DNA of 11,220 bases. Source: Mucilaginibacter sp. UBA4741. GTDB lineage: Bacteria > Bacteroidota > Bacteroidia > Sphingobacteriales > Sphingobacteriaceae. Position 1 is the first letter of the stretch; each line of letters starts with the position of its first letter. Position numbers and translations under genes: made by a program. The notes beneath the pieces were generated by a model, which ran no database searches, was not told where the DNA came from, and saw nothing but the letters and a program-made list of their open reading frames with translations. This document shows positions 1 to 7,764 of this stretch, piece by piece. The stretch is taken from positions 33,719 to 44,938 of the forward strand of contig DHIR01000228.1 of assembly GCA_002403905.1 (NCBI GenBank), in the 5' to 3' direction.

Positions 1-1434
1 CCTATTTCTAATGAACATAAAATAAATAGAATTCGCTATGAAAACCCGTGGTGGATAAATAATGAAATTGAAGATCAGTATAAAAAAATGAAGTCAAGAT
101 TATATTTTGACTTGTTTTATCCACTCGTTGAAGAAAAGGAACCAAAAAGAGCGGTTGTGTTAATGGGACCAAGAAGAGTTGGCAAAACTGTAATGATGTA
201 TCATACCATAGGGAAATTATTGGTGGAAAAAGTTGTTGACAGAAGTCGAATCTGCTTTATAAATATTGAAAATCCGCTTTATTTCAATATGGGATTAGAG
301 GAATTATTTGCTTTAGCAAGATCAGCGAGTGGTTTTGACAATCCGAGTGGTTATTACGTCTTTTTTGATGAAATACAATACTTAACTAATTGGGAAATTC
401 ATCTTAAAGTATTAGTAGATAGCTATCCAAATACAAAATTTATAGTTTCAGGATCAGCAGCGGCGGCACTGAAACTTAAAAGTTCTGAAAGTGGAGCCGG
501 TAGATTTACCGATTTTTTATTACCTCCATTGACTTTTCATGAATACATTCATTTAAAGGAGTTAAATTATTTGATATCCGAAACAAATATTGTTTGGAGA
601 GGAAAACAAAGTCCTTGGATAACTACAAATAACATTCAAGAACTCAATAAACACTTCATTGATTACATAAATTATGGAGGATATCCAGAAGTGATCTTTT
701 CGGAAAAAATACAGTCAAATGTTGGTAGGTATATAAAAAGTGATATTATAGATAAAGTATTACTAAGGGATTTGCCAAGCTTATATGGCATCGCAAATGT
801 TCAGGAATTGAATACCTTTTTTACCACCTTAGTTTATTATTGTGGAAACGAAGTTTCTTTAGAAAGTTTATCCACAACTAGTGGTGTAAACAAGTTGACA
901 TTAAAAAAATATCTCGAATATTTAGAAGCAGCTTTTTTAATTAAATCAATCAGCAAAATAGATGATTGTGCAAGAAAATTTAAAAGGCAAACCAATTATA
1001 AAGTTTATCTAACTAACCCTTCACTTAGAAGTGCATTGTTTTCGCCTTTATCAGCAACCGATGACGCTTTTCCTCACATGGTAGAAACAGCAATATTTGC
1101 CCAATGGATGCATAGGATTTATTTTACACCTTGGTATGCAAGGTGGAAAGACGGGGAAGTAGACTTGGTCGGACTTGATGATAAAAAATTAAAGCCATTA
1201 TGGGCCGTTGAGATAAAATGGAGTAATAGACCTTTTGAAAATCCGTATGATGAATTGAAGAGCCTTTTATATTTTTGTGGTAAAAATAATTTGAAGAATG
1301 CTATAGTAACAACGATAGACAAAGAAGGATTAAAGTTAATCAATGGTGTTGAAATAATGTTTGTTCCAAGTTCAATTTATACATACATAGTTGGATATAG
1401 AAGTATAGAAAATAAAAAAGCTGGTATATTCTAA
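1..1434 (+). CDS. AAA+ ATPase with DUF4143-type C-terminal domain (5' end outside window)
   Basis: Predicted cytoplasmic P-loop ATPase of the large archaeal/bacterial AAA_14-DUF4143 family; its physiological role is not established. Numbering from the ATG at 88, Walker A is GPRRVGKT (27-34), Walker B ends in FFDE (D94-E95), and a sensor-1-like segment IVSGSAA surrounds S121. A winged-helix-like stretch follows around 230-285. The C-terminus carries a PD-(D/E)xK-like pattern: GEVDLV with E357 and D359, then E375-I-K377. The frame has no stop from base 1 to 88, and those codons encode an ENPWW motif that usually sits just ahead of the ATPase core in this family. The true start is therefore probably left of the window, and ATG 88 is internal. 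The gene is visibly AT-richer than its neighbours (hand count 13/60 GC at 361-420 and 21/60 at 841-900, against 39/60 at 8401-8460), which fits horizontal acquisition. It converges on the response regulator gene with a 21-bp gap. Confidence 0.85.
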   Translation, partial: PISNEHKINRIRYENPWWINNEIEDQYKKMKSRLYFDLFYPLVEEKEPKRAVVLMGPRRVGKTVMMYHTIGKLLVEKVVDRSRICFINIENPLYFNMGLEELFALARSASGFDNPSGYYVFFDEIQYLTNWEIHLKVLVDSYPNTKFIVSGSAAAALKLKSSESGAGRFTDFLLPPLTFHEYIHLKELNYLISETNIVWRGKQSPWITTNNIQELNKHFIDYINYGGYPEVIFSEKIQSNVGRYIKSDIIDKVLLRDLPSLYGIANVQELNTFFTTLVYYCGNEVSLESLSTTSGVNKLTLKKYLEYLEAAFLIKSISKIDDCARKFKRQTNYKVYLTNPSLRSALFSPLSATDDAFPHMVETAIFAQWMHRIYFTPWYARWKDGEVDLVGLDDKKLKPLWAVEIKWSNRPFENPYDELKSLLYFCGKNNLKNAIVTTIDKEGLKLINGVEIMFVPSSIYTYIVGYRSIENKKAGIF

Positions 1435-1455
1435 TTTATATTGTTGGCCATCCTC

Positions 1456-2166
1456 CTAAAATATCCGCTGCTGTATAACCTGCATAAACCCATCCTTAAA
1501 CTTCTCGCTTATGGGTATCTGTTTATCGGCTATATAAATATGGTTGTCTTGTATTTTATTGATTTGTTTGGTGTTGACTATGTACGAATTATGCACACGT
1601 ACAAAAGGTGGCTGCAACTGCTCTTCAATATCCTTTAACCGGCGATAGATCAATATCTGTTCGGCAGGGGTTACCAGGCGTACGTATTCTTTCTCGCCCT
1701 CAAAATATTGGATCTCGGCCAGCAATATTTTACGGAGTACCTTGCCCGATTTTACAAAGAAGTAATCGTCATTGATCGCGGCGGCTGGCTTTGCGTTTGT
1801 TTCAGGGTTAGTGAAATAACCTTCTATCTTTTGCATCGCTGCCAAAAAACGTTTAAGAGTTATGGGTTTTAACAGGTAGTCTATAGTTTGAAAAGTGTAG
1901 CTCTCGGCAGCATACTCAGAGTAGGCGGTGGTAAAAACTATTTTAATATCTTTTGATAGCAAGCTGGCCAGTTTCATGCCGCTAAGTTGAGGCATATTAA
2001 TATCCAAAAAAACAAAGTCGGGTTGGTTATCCTTTAAAAACGCCATGGCCTCTAAAGCATTATAGCATTTGGTAAGCAGGTTCCACTTGGTGTTCTGGGT
2101 TATCAGTATCTCCAGCAGGTTAACCGCGTTGGGCTCATCGTCAATAATAATACAGCTTAAACTCAT
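1456..2166 (-). CDS. LytTR-family two-component response regulator
   Basis: DNA-binding response regulator of the LytR/AlgR type, 236 aa. The N-terminal receiver domain (about 1-120) has the acidic pocket D9-D10, the phospho-acceptor D55 in FLDINMP, the switch residue T80 and the conserved lysine K100 in LLKP. A linker of roughly 20 residues leads to a LytTR domain (about 131-236), recognised by FFVKSGK, the IQYFEGEKEYV segment and FVRVHNSYIVN. All receiver residues needed for phosphorylation are present. The ATG overlaps the TGA of the upstream sensor kinase as ATGA (2163-2166), which implies translational coupling and fixes this start. The natural partner is that kinase. Target promoters cannot be read from this window. 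Confidence 0.95.
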   Translation of the reverse strand: MSLSCIIIDDEPNAVNLLEILITQNTKWNLLTKCYNALEAMAFLKDNQPDFVFLDINMPQLSGMKLASLLSKDIKIVFTTAYSEYAAESYTFQTIDYLLKPITLKRFLAAMQKIEGYFTNPETNAKPAAAINDDYFFVKSGKVLRKILLAEIQYFEGEKEYVRLVTPAEQILIYRRLKDIEEQLQPPFVRVHNSYIVNTKQINKIQDNHIYIADKQIPISEKFKDGFMQVIQQRIF

Positions 2167-3179
2167 GTTAGGGGTACTTTTAAATAAGCCGTGAAAAAAT
2201 TATCATCTGCGGTAGTCCATAGGTCAAACGCTGTCCCGTACAATAGGGTAAGGCGTTTCTTTAAATTCTTTATCCCGAAACCATTCGGCTCGGCACCCGC
2301 CGCGATATTATAAACCGGGTTTTTTGTTTGAAACACCAAATAACCATCCTGCTGAATTAAAGATAACTCTATCTTATTATCGCTGCTTGATTTATCAATG
2401 CCATGCTTAAAAATGTTCTCCACAAAGGTCATCAACAGCATAGGGGGGATGCGAAGGTCGGCATTGCATTCCTGTATAAAAGTCAAGTCGAGCTCATGGC
2501 GCATCCTTATTTTTTCGAGGGCTATGTAGTTTTCCAAAAAATGTATTTCGGTAGTTATCGAAACCAGGTCCTTCGGGCTTTCATCCACAAAATACCGCAT
2601 AATGTCTGATAGGCGCTCTATTAATTTAGCCGTTTTAGGTGCTTCGCGATAGGCCTCGTAGTAAATATTGTTAAGCGTATTAAACAAAAAATGCGGCTGC
2701 ACCTGCGATTTTAAAAGATCCAACTCGGCCTGGCTTTTTTGCGCCAGTATTTTTTCGGCCTGCTGCTTTAATGAGAAATACGCTATCGCTATGCGGAAAA
2801 TAAAACTAAGCAGGTAAGTTAAAAAGCCGGCTATGATAAAATTTAGCATGCTGCTAACCATTATCGGCTCGGGCTTAGCCATGGTTTTATTGTATAAATA
2901 CATAATTAAATAACCCCGCGCCATGCCCGCTGTTACCAGCAATATAATTACATAAATTACATACTGAACCTTGCGCCCCGTTTGATAAAAGCGTGGGAAA
3001 AGAAAACTGATATTACCATAAATAACTATTAGGTAAAAAGCAAAACTTATAGGGGTGAAAGTGATGGCGTGTATAAAACCATCAACCGGTAAAATAGAAA
3101 AAAACAGGATGAGGAAAACAGCTATCCAGATGAGCCATTGCAGGCGAGTAGTGATAGCCATGTTCTTAATAAAATTCAT
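2163..3179 (-). CDS. LytS/YehU-type sensor histidine kinase
   Basis: Membrane-bound histidine kinase, 338 aa, of the His_kinase (PF06580) class that pairs with LytTR regulators. Four hydrophobic segments are visible at about 15-32, 40-60, 72-95 and 112-135, with very short connecting loops and no sizeable extracytoplasmic sensor domain, so the signal is probably sensed in or at the membrane. A short coiled-coil-like linker (137-158) precedes the phospho-acceptor motif QPHFLFNTLNN with H163. The ATPase part shows the N-box (FVENIFKHG, N255 and H259) and the G-box GFGIKN (300-305). It is first in the operon and ends with the ATGA overlap with the response regulator. It is transcribed divergently from the DUF2911 gene across 3180-3401. 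The ligand is unknown. Confidence 0.94.
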   Translation of the reverse strand: MNFIKNMAITTRLQWLIWIAVFLILFFSILPVDGFIHAITFTPISFAFYLIVIYGNISFLFPRFYQTGRKVQYVIYVIILLVTAGMARGYLIMYLYNKTMAKPEPIMVSSMLNFIIAGFLTYLLSFIFRIAIAYFSLKQQAEKILAQKSQAELDLLKSQVQPHFLFNTLNNIYYEAYREAPKTAKLIERLSDIMRYFVDESPKDLVSITTEIHFLENYIALEKIRMRHELDLTFIQECNADLRIPPMLLMTFVENIFKHGIDKSSSDNKIELSLIQQDGYLVFQTKNPVYNIAAGAEPNGFGIKNLKKRLTLLYGTAFDLWTTADDNFFTAYLKVPLT

Positions 3180-3401
3180 TTTTAAATCTACAAAGCTTTT
3201 TTAGTTTGCCCAATTGTTTTAAACAAACTGGCTGCTTTATTCAATAGTTGCGTGGTGTTTTATAATTCGTACCGTTGATTTTTTTGCACCAATCATTAAA
3301 AATAAAGCCCCACGAGTTGAAATATTTTGCGCTTGCAGTTTTTAAAACCAAGCTTTATTCCATAAATTATTGATACCTCAAACACTTAAAACTTTTCTGA
3401 T
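3180..3401. other. Divergent intergenic region between the two-component operon and the DUF2911 gene
   Basis: This 222-bp AT-rich spacer must hold promoters for both flanking transcripts because the genes point away from each other. I found no exact TAnnTTTG box on the plus strand (the nearest is TATTTTG, about 3323-3329, one base short) and no clear box on the minus strand. A short inverted pair AGTTTG/CAAACT lies around 3202-3231. Nothing else stands out. Confidence 0.5.
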
Positions 3402-4516
3402 ATGAAAAAATTATTTGCAGCCCTGTTTACGATAACTGTCGTATGCACATTTGTAACTCCGGGCCACGCGCAGTTAAAAGTATCGCCCAGCGGGGGCAAC
3501 AAACGGGCGTCAGTTTACGAGCAGGTTGGCTTGACTGATATCACATCATTTACAATCGCCCGCACGTTAATAAACGCGAGGGCCAGATCTGGGGCAGGCT
3601 GGTACCGGTTGGTTATGTCGACCAGGGCTTCGGCACCTCAAAAGCCGCGCCGTGGCGCGCGGGCGCTAACGAAAGTACCAGCATCCAATTCTCTACCGAT
3701 GTAAAGATAGAAGGTCAGCCTTTAGCAGCCGGGAAGTATGGTTTTTTTATAGCTTATGATCCGCAGGGTTGTACATTGATCTTCTCTAAAAACTCAACTT
3801 CATGGGGTAGCTTTTATTACAACCAGACCGAAGACGCTTTACGTGTAAAAGTAAAACCTGTACCTGCCGATAAAAGTGTAGAATGGTTAAGGTATGAGTT
3901 TACTAACCAAACCGATAACAGCGCTACGATACAGCTAGAGTGGGAAAAACTGATCATCCCTTTTAAAGTAGAGGTTGATTTGGATCAAAATGTGATAGCG
4001 GCTTTAAGAAAGCAATTACGTACCGAAACCTGCTTTACCTGGCAGACGTGGGACCAGGCCGCACAATACTGCGCCCAACATAAAACCAATTTAGAAGAAG
4101 GTTTATTATGGGCCGATAGCGCCACCAGTGTAAACTTTGGTGGCAGCCATAGCTTTACCGCCTGGAGCACCAAAGCAGCTATATTAGATAGCCTTGGTCG
4201 TGGCGCAGAAGCTATTACGGTAATGAAAAAAGCGTTGCCTTATGGCGATATGAACGAGCTGTATTTTTATGGACGTGGTTTAACCCGCGCCAAAAAAGGT
4301 AAAGAAGCCTTTGATGTATTTAAAATGGATTACGATAAATACCCGGATCAATTTTTTACCAACGTAGGTATGGCCCGTGGTTACTCGGCAATTGGCGAGT
4401 ATAAAAAGGGTTTGCCTTATGCCGTAAAGGCCCGCGCGCAAGCACCTGCAGGGCCCAACCAGGCAACGCTGGATAGAATTGTAAAAGGCTTGCAAGAAGG
4501 CAAAGACATCAATTAG
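3402..4516 (+). pseudogene. Secreted DUF2911 protein with TPR-like C-terminus, split by a one-base frameshift
   Basis: A DUF2911 family protein of unknown function, very common in Bacteroidota. The start at 3402 encodes a good signal peptide (about 1-23, ending GHA-Q), followed by the usual entry VSPSGGNKRASVYEQVGLTDIT. The frame then turns to nonsense and stops at 3704. The frame at offset +2 continues the family from about 3548: YNRPHVNKREGQIWG, LVPVGYV, WRAGANE, then AAGKYGFFI and DALRVKVKP, ending with TAG at 4514-4516. Restoring one A between 3545 and 3546 joins the parts as DIT-I-IYNRP and gives about 371 aa. After the DUF2911 domain (about 25-190 of the restored protein), the C-terminal part has helical TPR-like repeats (for example around MKKALPYGDMNELYFYGRG). 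It may be a true pseudogene or a sequencing error. The downstream part stays open for over 320 codons, so any lesion is recent or artefactual. Confidence 0.85.
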
Positions 4517-4541
4517 TAAGATCAGTTGATAGTTTCATGTT

Positions 4542-4575
4542 AAGCACCTGTGTTAGTTTGCAGGTGCTTTTTTTA
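4542..4575 (+). terminator. Rho-independent terminator after the DUF2911 gene
   Basis: Perfect 9-bp stem AAGCACCTG (4542-4550) and CAGGTGCTT (4561-4569), with a 10-base loop, followed by a run of T to 4574. It lies 25 bp after the DUF2911 stop codon and before rpiA, so those two genes are probably separate transcription units. Confidence 0.9.
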
Positions 4576-4624
4576 TTTGTTGATGAGCAATTAAAACAGA
4601 TATTAGCCTATCAATTAAAAAACC

Positions 4625-5341
4625 ATGACAGACTATAAAATGGAAGCCGCCAAAGCTGCCCTGCAATTTATTAAACCGGGGCAAACTATAGGCGTTGGAG
4701 CAGGATCGACCATTGCTAATTTACTTTCGTTATTGGCGGCGGATAGTGATCTTTCGGGTTCGCTTACTTTTGCAACATCTTCATTTAAGACTTCCGGTTT
4801 AATTATGGATCATGGCTTTAAATTATTGGGGAGCGCCAATGTAAAACACATAGATATTTACTTTGACGGCTGCGACCAATTTGATGCCGGGCTTAACGCG
4901 CTTAAATGCGGCGGCGGCATTCATACATCCGAAAAGATCATGGCAGCTTTAGCTAAACAGTTTATTTTATTGGGCGATGCCGGTAAATCTGTAAAGAACT
5001 TAGATACTACTTACCCGTTAGTATTGGAAGTTCTACCCACTGCCTTACACTTGGTAACACAATGGCTAACTAAAAACATACCCAATGCTAAAACCACCAT
5101 GCGCATAAGCACCCAAAAAGACGGCGCGGTTATTACAGAAAATGGCAACTATCTGTTGGATGTATATTTTGCAGCAATTATGCCATTAGATAAAATGAAC
5201 GCCATTAAAATGGTACCTGGCGTGGTGGAGCATTCGCTGTTTTACGGGGTTGGCATCAAAAGCTATCATAGCAGGAGAAGGCGGCATAACTATACTTACG
5301 CCCCAATAATTGTATCAAAACAATTACCATCGCTGTTTTAA
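4625..5341 (+). CDS. rpiA: Ribose-5-phosphate isomerase A, frameshifted near the 3' end
   Basis: RpiA interconverts ribose 5-phosphate and ribulose 5-phosphate in the cytoplasmic non-oxidative pentose phosphate pathway. Visible motifs are the phosphate-binding GVGAGST (23-29), TSSFKT (51-56), DGCDQ (81-85), K94 followed by CGGG, E103 in SEKI, and K121. These positions coincide with the E. coli catalytic set D81, D84, K94, E103 and K121. Residue 85 is Gln where most homologues have Glu (DGADE). The protein is normal up to PGVVEHSLFYG, after which the deposited frame reads an arginine-rich, unrelated tail to 5341. Removing one G from GGGG at 5246-5249 gives LASKAIIAGEGGITILTPQ and a stop at 5307-5309, a typical RpiA C-terminus, for a protein of 227 aa. 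The given 238-aa product therefore probably reflects a one-base insertion. The catalytic part is intact in either reading. It has its own transcription start region after the terminator at 4542-4575. Confidence 0.92.
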   Translation: MTDYKMEAAKAALQFIKPGQTIGVGAGSTIANLLSLLAADSDLSGSLTFATSSFKTSGLIMDHGFKLLGSANVKHIDIYFDGCDQFDAGLNALKCGGGIHTSEKIMAALAKQFILLGDAGKSVKNLDTTYPLVLEVLPTALHLVTQWLTKNIPNAKTTMRISTQKDGAVITENGNYLLDVYFAAIMPLDKMNAIKMVPGVVEHSLFYGVGIKSYHSRRRRHNYTYAPIIVSKQLPSLF

Positions 5342-5417
5342 TAAGTAACAATATTTTCATAGTATTGAATACCAAACGTTTTAACTAATAAAACCCCTTT
5401 AACGGTAAACCATTATT

Positions 5418-7706
5418 ATGAAACTAAAACATACCCTTTTAGCATTATTCGTGCTGTGCGGCACCGCCTTTGCACAACAAAAGGCCGTTAAAAAAACAGC
5501 AGTCGCAACCGGCAAAACCCCTGCTGATTATGTTGATCTGTACATCGGCTCTATCAATCCAAAAACACGTAGTACCGGGCCTATAATAAAAGCTCCGGGT
5601 GGTAACATGAATATCTTCCCGATGTTTAATCCGGCCATTGAGGATTTTTACCTGTCTGATAAGATTTTCGGCTTTCCGCTGGGTTTTGGCAACCTGATGA
5701 TCAGTAAAGGCGACTTCAAAAGCAGCGCCCGCGAGAATGCATCGCATTTTGACCATGACCTGGAAACAGCTACCCCATATTACTACCGGGCTTTGCTGGA
5801 AGATCCGAATATTAATACCGAGTACACTATGACCGATAATGCGGCTATATTCCGCTTTACGGTTCCCGCTAACCAAGCTACAAACCTGTTGTTGTCGGGT
5901 AATTCTGCAGTCGAGGTGAAGGATAACAAAATTCTTCAAGGCTCGGGCGGGTCTATTGGCAGACGCGGCGGACCGGCAGAGAAAAGATATTTTTATGCCG
6001 AAGTAAGTAAAGCGGCATCAAGCTATGGCGACTGGAAAGAAGATGCACCAGCTGGCGGGGGCGGACGTAATCGCGGCGGCGGTGGTGCCAGCACAGGCAC
6101 TTATTTGCATTGGACCGCATCTGCACAACCGCAAACTTTAGAGTTAAGAATTGGCACCTCAAATATCAGCATTGATGATGCGAAAGCATCGATCACTAAA
6201 GAGATTGGTAAATCAACATTCGAACAAGTAAAAAATAAACTGAAGGACCGTTGGAACGCCGAGCTAAACCTGATCAAGATCAAAGGTGGTACCGAAAAAC
6301 AACGGGCCATATTTTACAGCACCCTTTACCGTACCCGTGCGTTGCGTATGGGTAACGTATGGGATACCTACCGCAGTGCCTATGCGCTGCAGGATTTGAT
6401 CAAACCAAAAGAATCTGAAAAAGCTATTAACAACTTTGTTAAAACTTACGAAGAAACCGGCTGGCTGCCAAGCTCGGGCGCTATGATAGGTAATCACTCT
6501 ACTTCGGTAATTGTTGAGGCTTACTTTAAAGGCTTGCGCGGTTTTGATGTTGAGAAAGCCTATGCAGGTATGCGCAAAAACGCTATGGAAGCCACCATGA
6601 TCCCATGGAAAGATGGGCCGGGTACTACAGAGTTAGAGAAATGTTATTATGAAAAAGGATATTATCCTGCACTGCCTATCCGTGCGGATGCCGACCCGAA
6701 AGCAACAGTAGATATATATAACCGCCTGCCTTACCAGGTTAGATGGACACCTACAATGGAGGTAAAAGAATGGGTGCCCGAGGTTGACTCGTGGCATAGA
6801 AGGCAATCAGTATCAGTAACGTTAGAGCATTGCTATGATGATTGGTGCCTTGCGCAAATAGCACAGGCATTAGGTAAAACAGATGATTATGCAATGTTTA
6901 TGAAACGTGCGCATAACTACCAAAACCTTTATAAACCGTCTATCGGTTTAATGGCACCAAAAACTGCCGATGGTAAATGGGTTGAGCCTTTTGATCCGAA
7001 ATACTCTGGCGGTTTTGCAGGCGAGGGTTATTTTGCCGAGTGTAACTCGTGGGTTTATAGCTGGAGCGTCCAGCATGATATACAGGGCCTAATTAACCTG
7101 ATGGGCAGCAGACAGGCATTTACCGATAAGTTGGACGAGCTGTTTACCACTGGGCACTCTATGGATAAATTAGCTTTCTTGGGCCAGTTCCCGGATATGA
7201 CAGGTTTGGTGGGTATGTATCCGCAAGGCAATGAGCCGGCTTACCATATTCCGTACCTGTACAACTATGCAGGCCAGCCATGGAAAACCCAAAGCCGTAT
7301 ACGCATGTTGATGGATCTTTGGTATGACGTAACCCCGCAAGGTTTAGCAGGCGATGAGGATGGCGGTGCTACCTCAAGTTGGTACGTATTTAATTCGATG
7401 GGCTTTTACCCGCAATGTCCGGGCAGGCCTGTATTTGACATTGGCAGCCCTATATTTCAGGAGAGTACTATTAATGTTGGTGGTGGCAAAAACTTTGTTA
7501 TCGAAGCTAAAAATGTATCGGCAGCAAATAAATATATCCAGTCGGCTACCTTAAATGGCGTGGTGTGGAACAAGGCCTGGATGAACAATAGCGATGTTGT
7601 AAAAGGCGGTAAGCTTACGTTGGTAATGGGATCGCGCCCTAACAAAAGTTGGGGCAGCGCGCAGGCTGATGCCGCGCCATCTATGTCGGCGGCTACAGTA
7701 AACTAA
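5418..7706 (+). CDS. Secreted GH92-family glycosidase (putative alpha-mannosidase)
   Basis: GH92 enzymes are calcium-dependent, inverting exo-alpha-mannosidases that trim N-glycans and mannans. The 762-aa protein begins with a signal peptidase I type signal (1-19, AFA-Q); C14 does not form a lipobox. GH92 landmarks are present in order: YVDLYIGS (about 38-45), WDTYRS (315-320), GAMIGNHS (about 355), TLEHCYDDW (468-476), ECNSW (541-545), QGNEP (603-607), YLYNYAGQPWKTQ, GDED (645-648), SSWYVFNSMGFYP, and a C-terminal MGSRPNKSWG. By family analogy E541 would be the general acid and D646/D648 the base pair. The N-terminal domain is divergent, lacking the common FPGATVPFG signature, and has a glycine-rich insert (GGGGRNRGGGG, about 215-225). 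ECNSWVY replaces the usual EGNxWQY. Family membership is secure, but substrate specificity is not. It sits 58 bp upstream of the SASA gene and probably in one operon with it. Confidence 0.92.
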   Translation: MKLKHTLLALFVLCGTAFAQQKAVKKTAVATGKTPADYVDLYIGSINPKTRSTGPIIKAPGGNMNIFPMFNPAIEDFYLSDKIFGFPLGFGNLMISKGDFKSSARENASHFDHDLETATPYYYRALLEDPNINTEYTMTDNAAIFRFTVPANQATNLLLSGNSAVEVKDNKILQGSGGSIGRRGGPAEKRYFYAEVSKAASSYGDWKEDAPAGGGGRNRGGGGASTGTYLHWTASAQPQTLELRIGTSNISIDDAKASITKEIGKSTFEQVKNKLKDRWNAELNLIKIKGGTEKQRAIFYSTLYRTRALRMGNVWDTYRSAYALQDLIKPKESEKAINNFVKTYEETGWLPSSGAMIGNHSTSVIVEAYFKGLRGFDVEKAYAGMRKNAMEATMIPWKDGPGTTELEKCYYEKGYYPALPIRADADPKATVDIYNRLPYQVRWTPTMEVKEWVPEVDSWHRRQSVSVTLEHCYDDWCLAQIAQALGKTDDYAMFMKRAHNYQNLYKPSIGLMAPKTADGKWVEPFDPKYSGGFAGEGYFAECNSWVYSWSVQHDIQGLINLMGSRQAFTDKLDELFTTGHSMDKLAFLGQFPDMTGLVGMYPQGNEPAYHIPYLYNYAGQPWKTQSRIRMLMDLWYDVTPQGLAGDEDGGATSSWYVFNSMGFYPQCPGRPVFDIGSPIFQESTINVGGGKNFVIEAKNVSAANKYIQSATLNGVVWNKAWMNNSDVVKGGKLTLVMGSRPNKSWGSAQADAAPSMSAATVN

Positions 7707-7720
7707 ATAGTTTTATATAG

Positions 7721-7745
7721 AAGCCTCGCCTTGGTGCGGGTCTTT
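7721..7745 (+). other. Weak hairpin between GH92 and SASA genes
   Basis: AAGCCTCGC (7721-7729) can pair with GCGGGTCTT (7736-7744), with one mismatch and one wobble and a 6-base loop. Only a poor T-tract follows. It may attenuate or process the GH92-SASA transcript, or be chance. Confidence 0.3.
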
Positions 7746-7764
7746 CAATTTTATATCTTCAATA

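Noticed and set aside
1441..1638. 65-codon plus-strand open frame after the ATPase
   Set aside because: It lies antisense inside the LytTR regulator, starts with a non-ATG codon and has no family features.
3540..3560. Programmed ribosomal frameshift in the DUF2911 gene
   Set aside because: There is no slippery heptamer, no downstream pseudoknot-like structure is obvious, and the family is normally a single frame.
3402..3704. A separate 100-aa small secreted protein
   Set aside because: The first 48 codons are the start of DUF2911, and the remainder is an out-of-frame, Arg-rich read of the same domain.
5445..5939. 164-codon minus-strand open frame
   Set aside because: It is the antisense shadow of the GH92 N-terminus, whose sense frame carries a signal peptide and conserved motifs.
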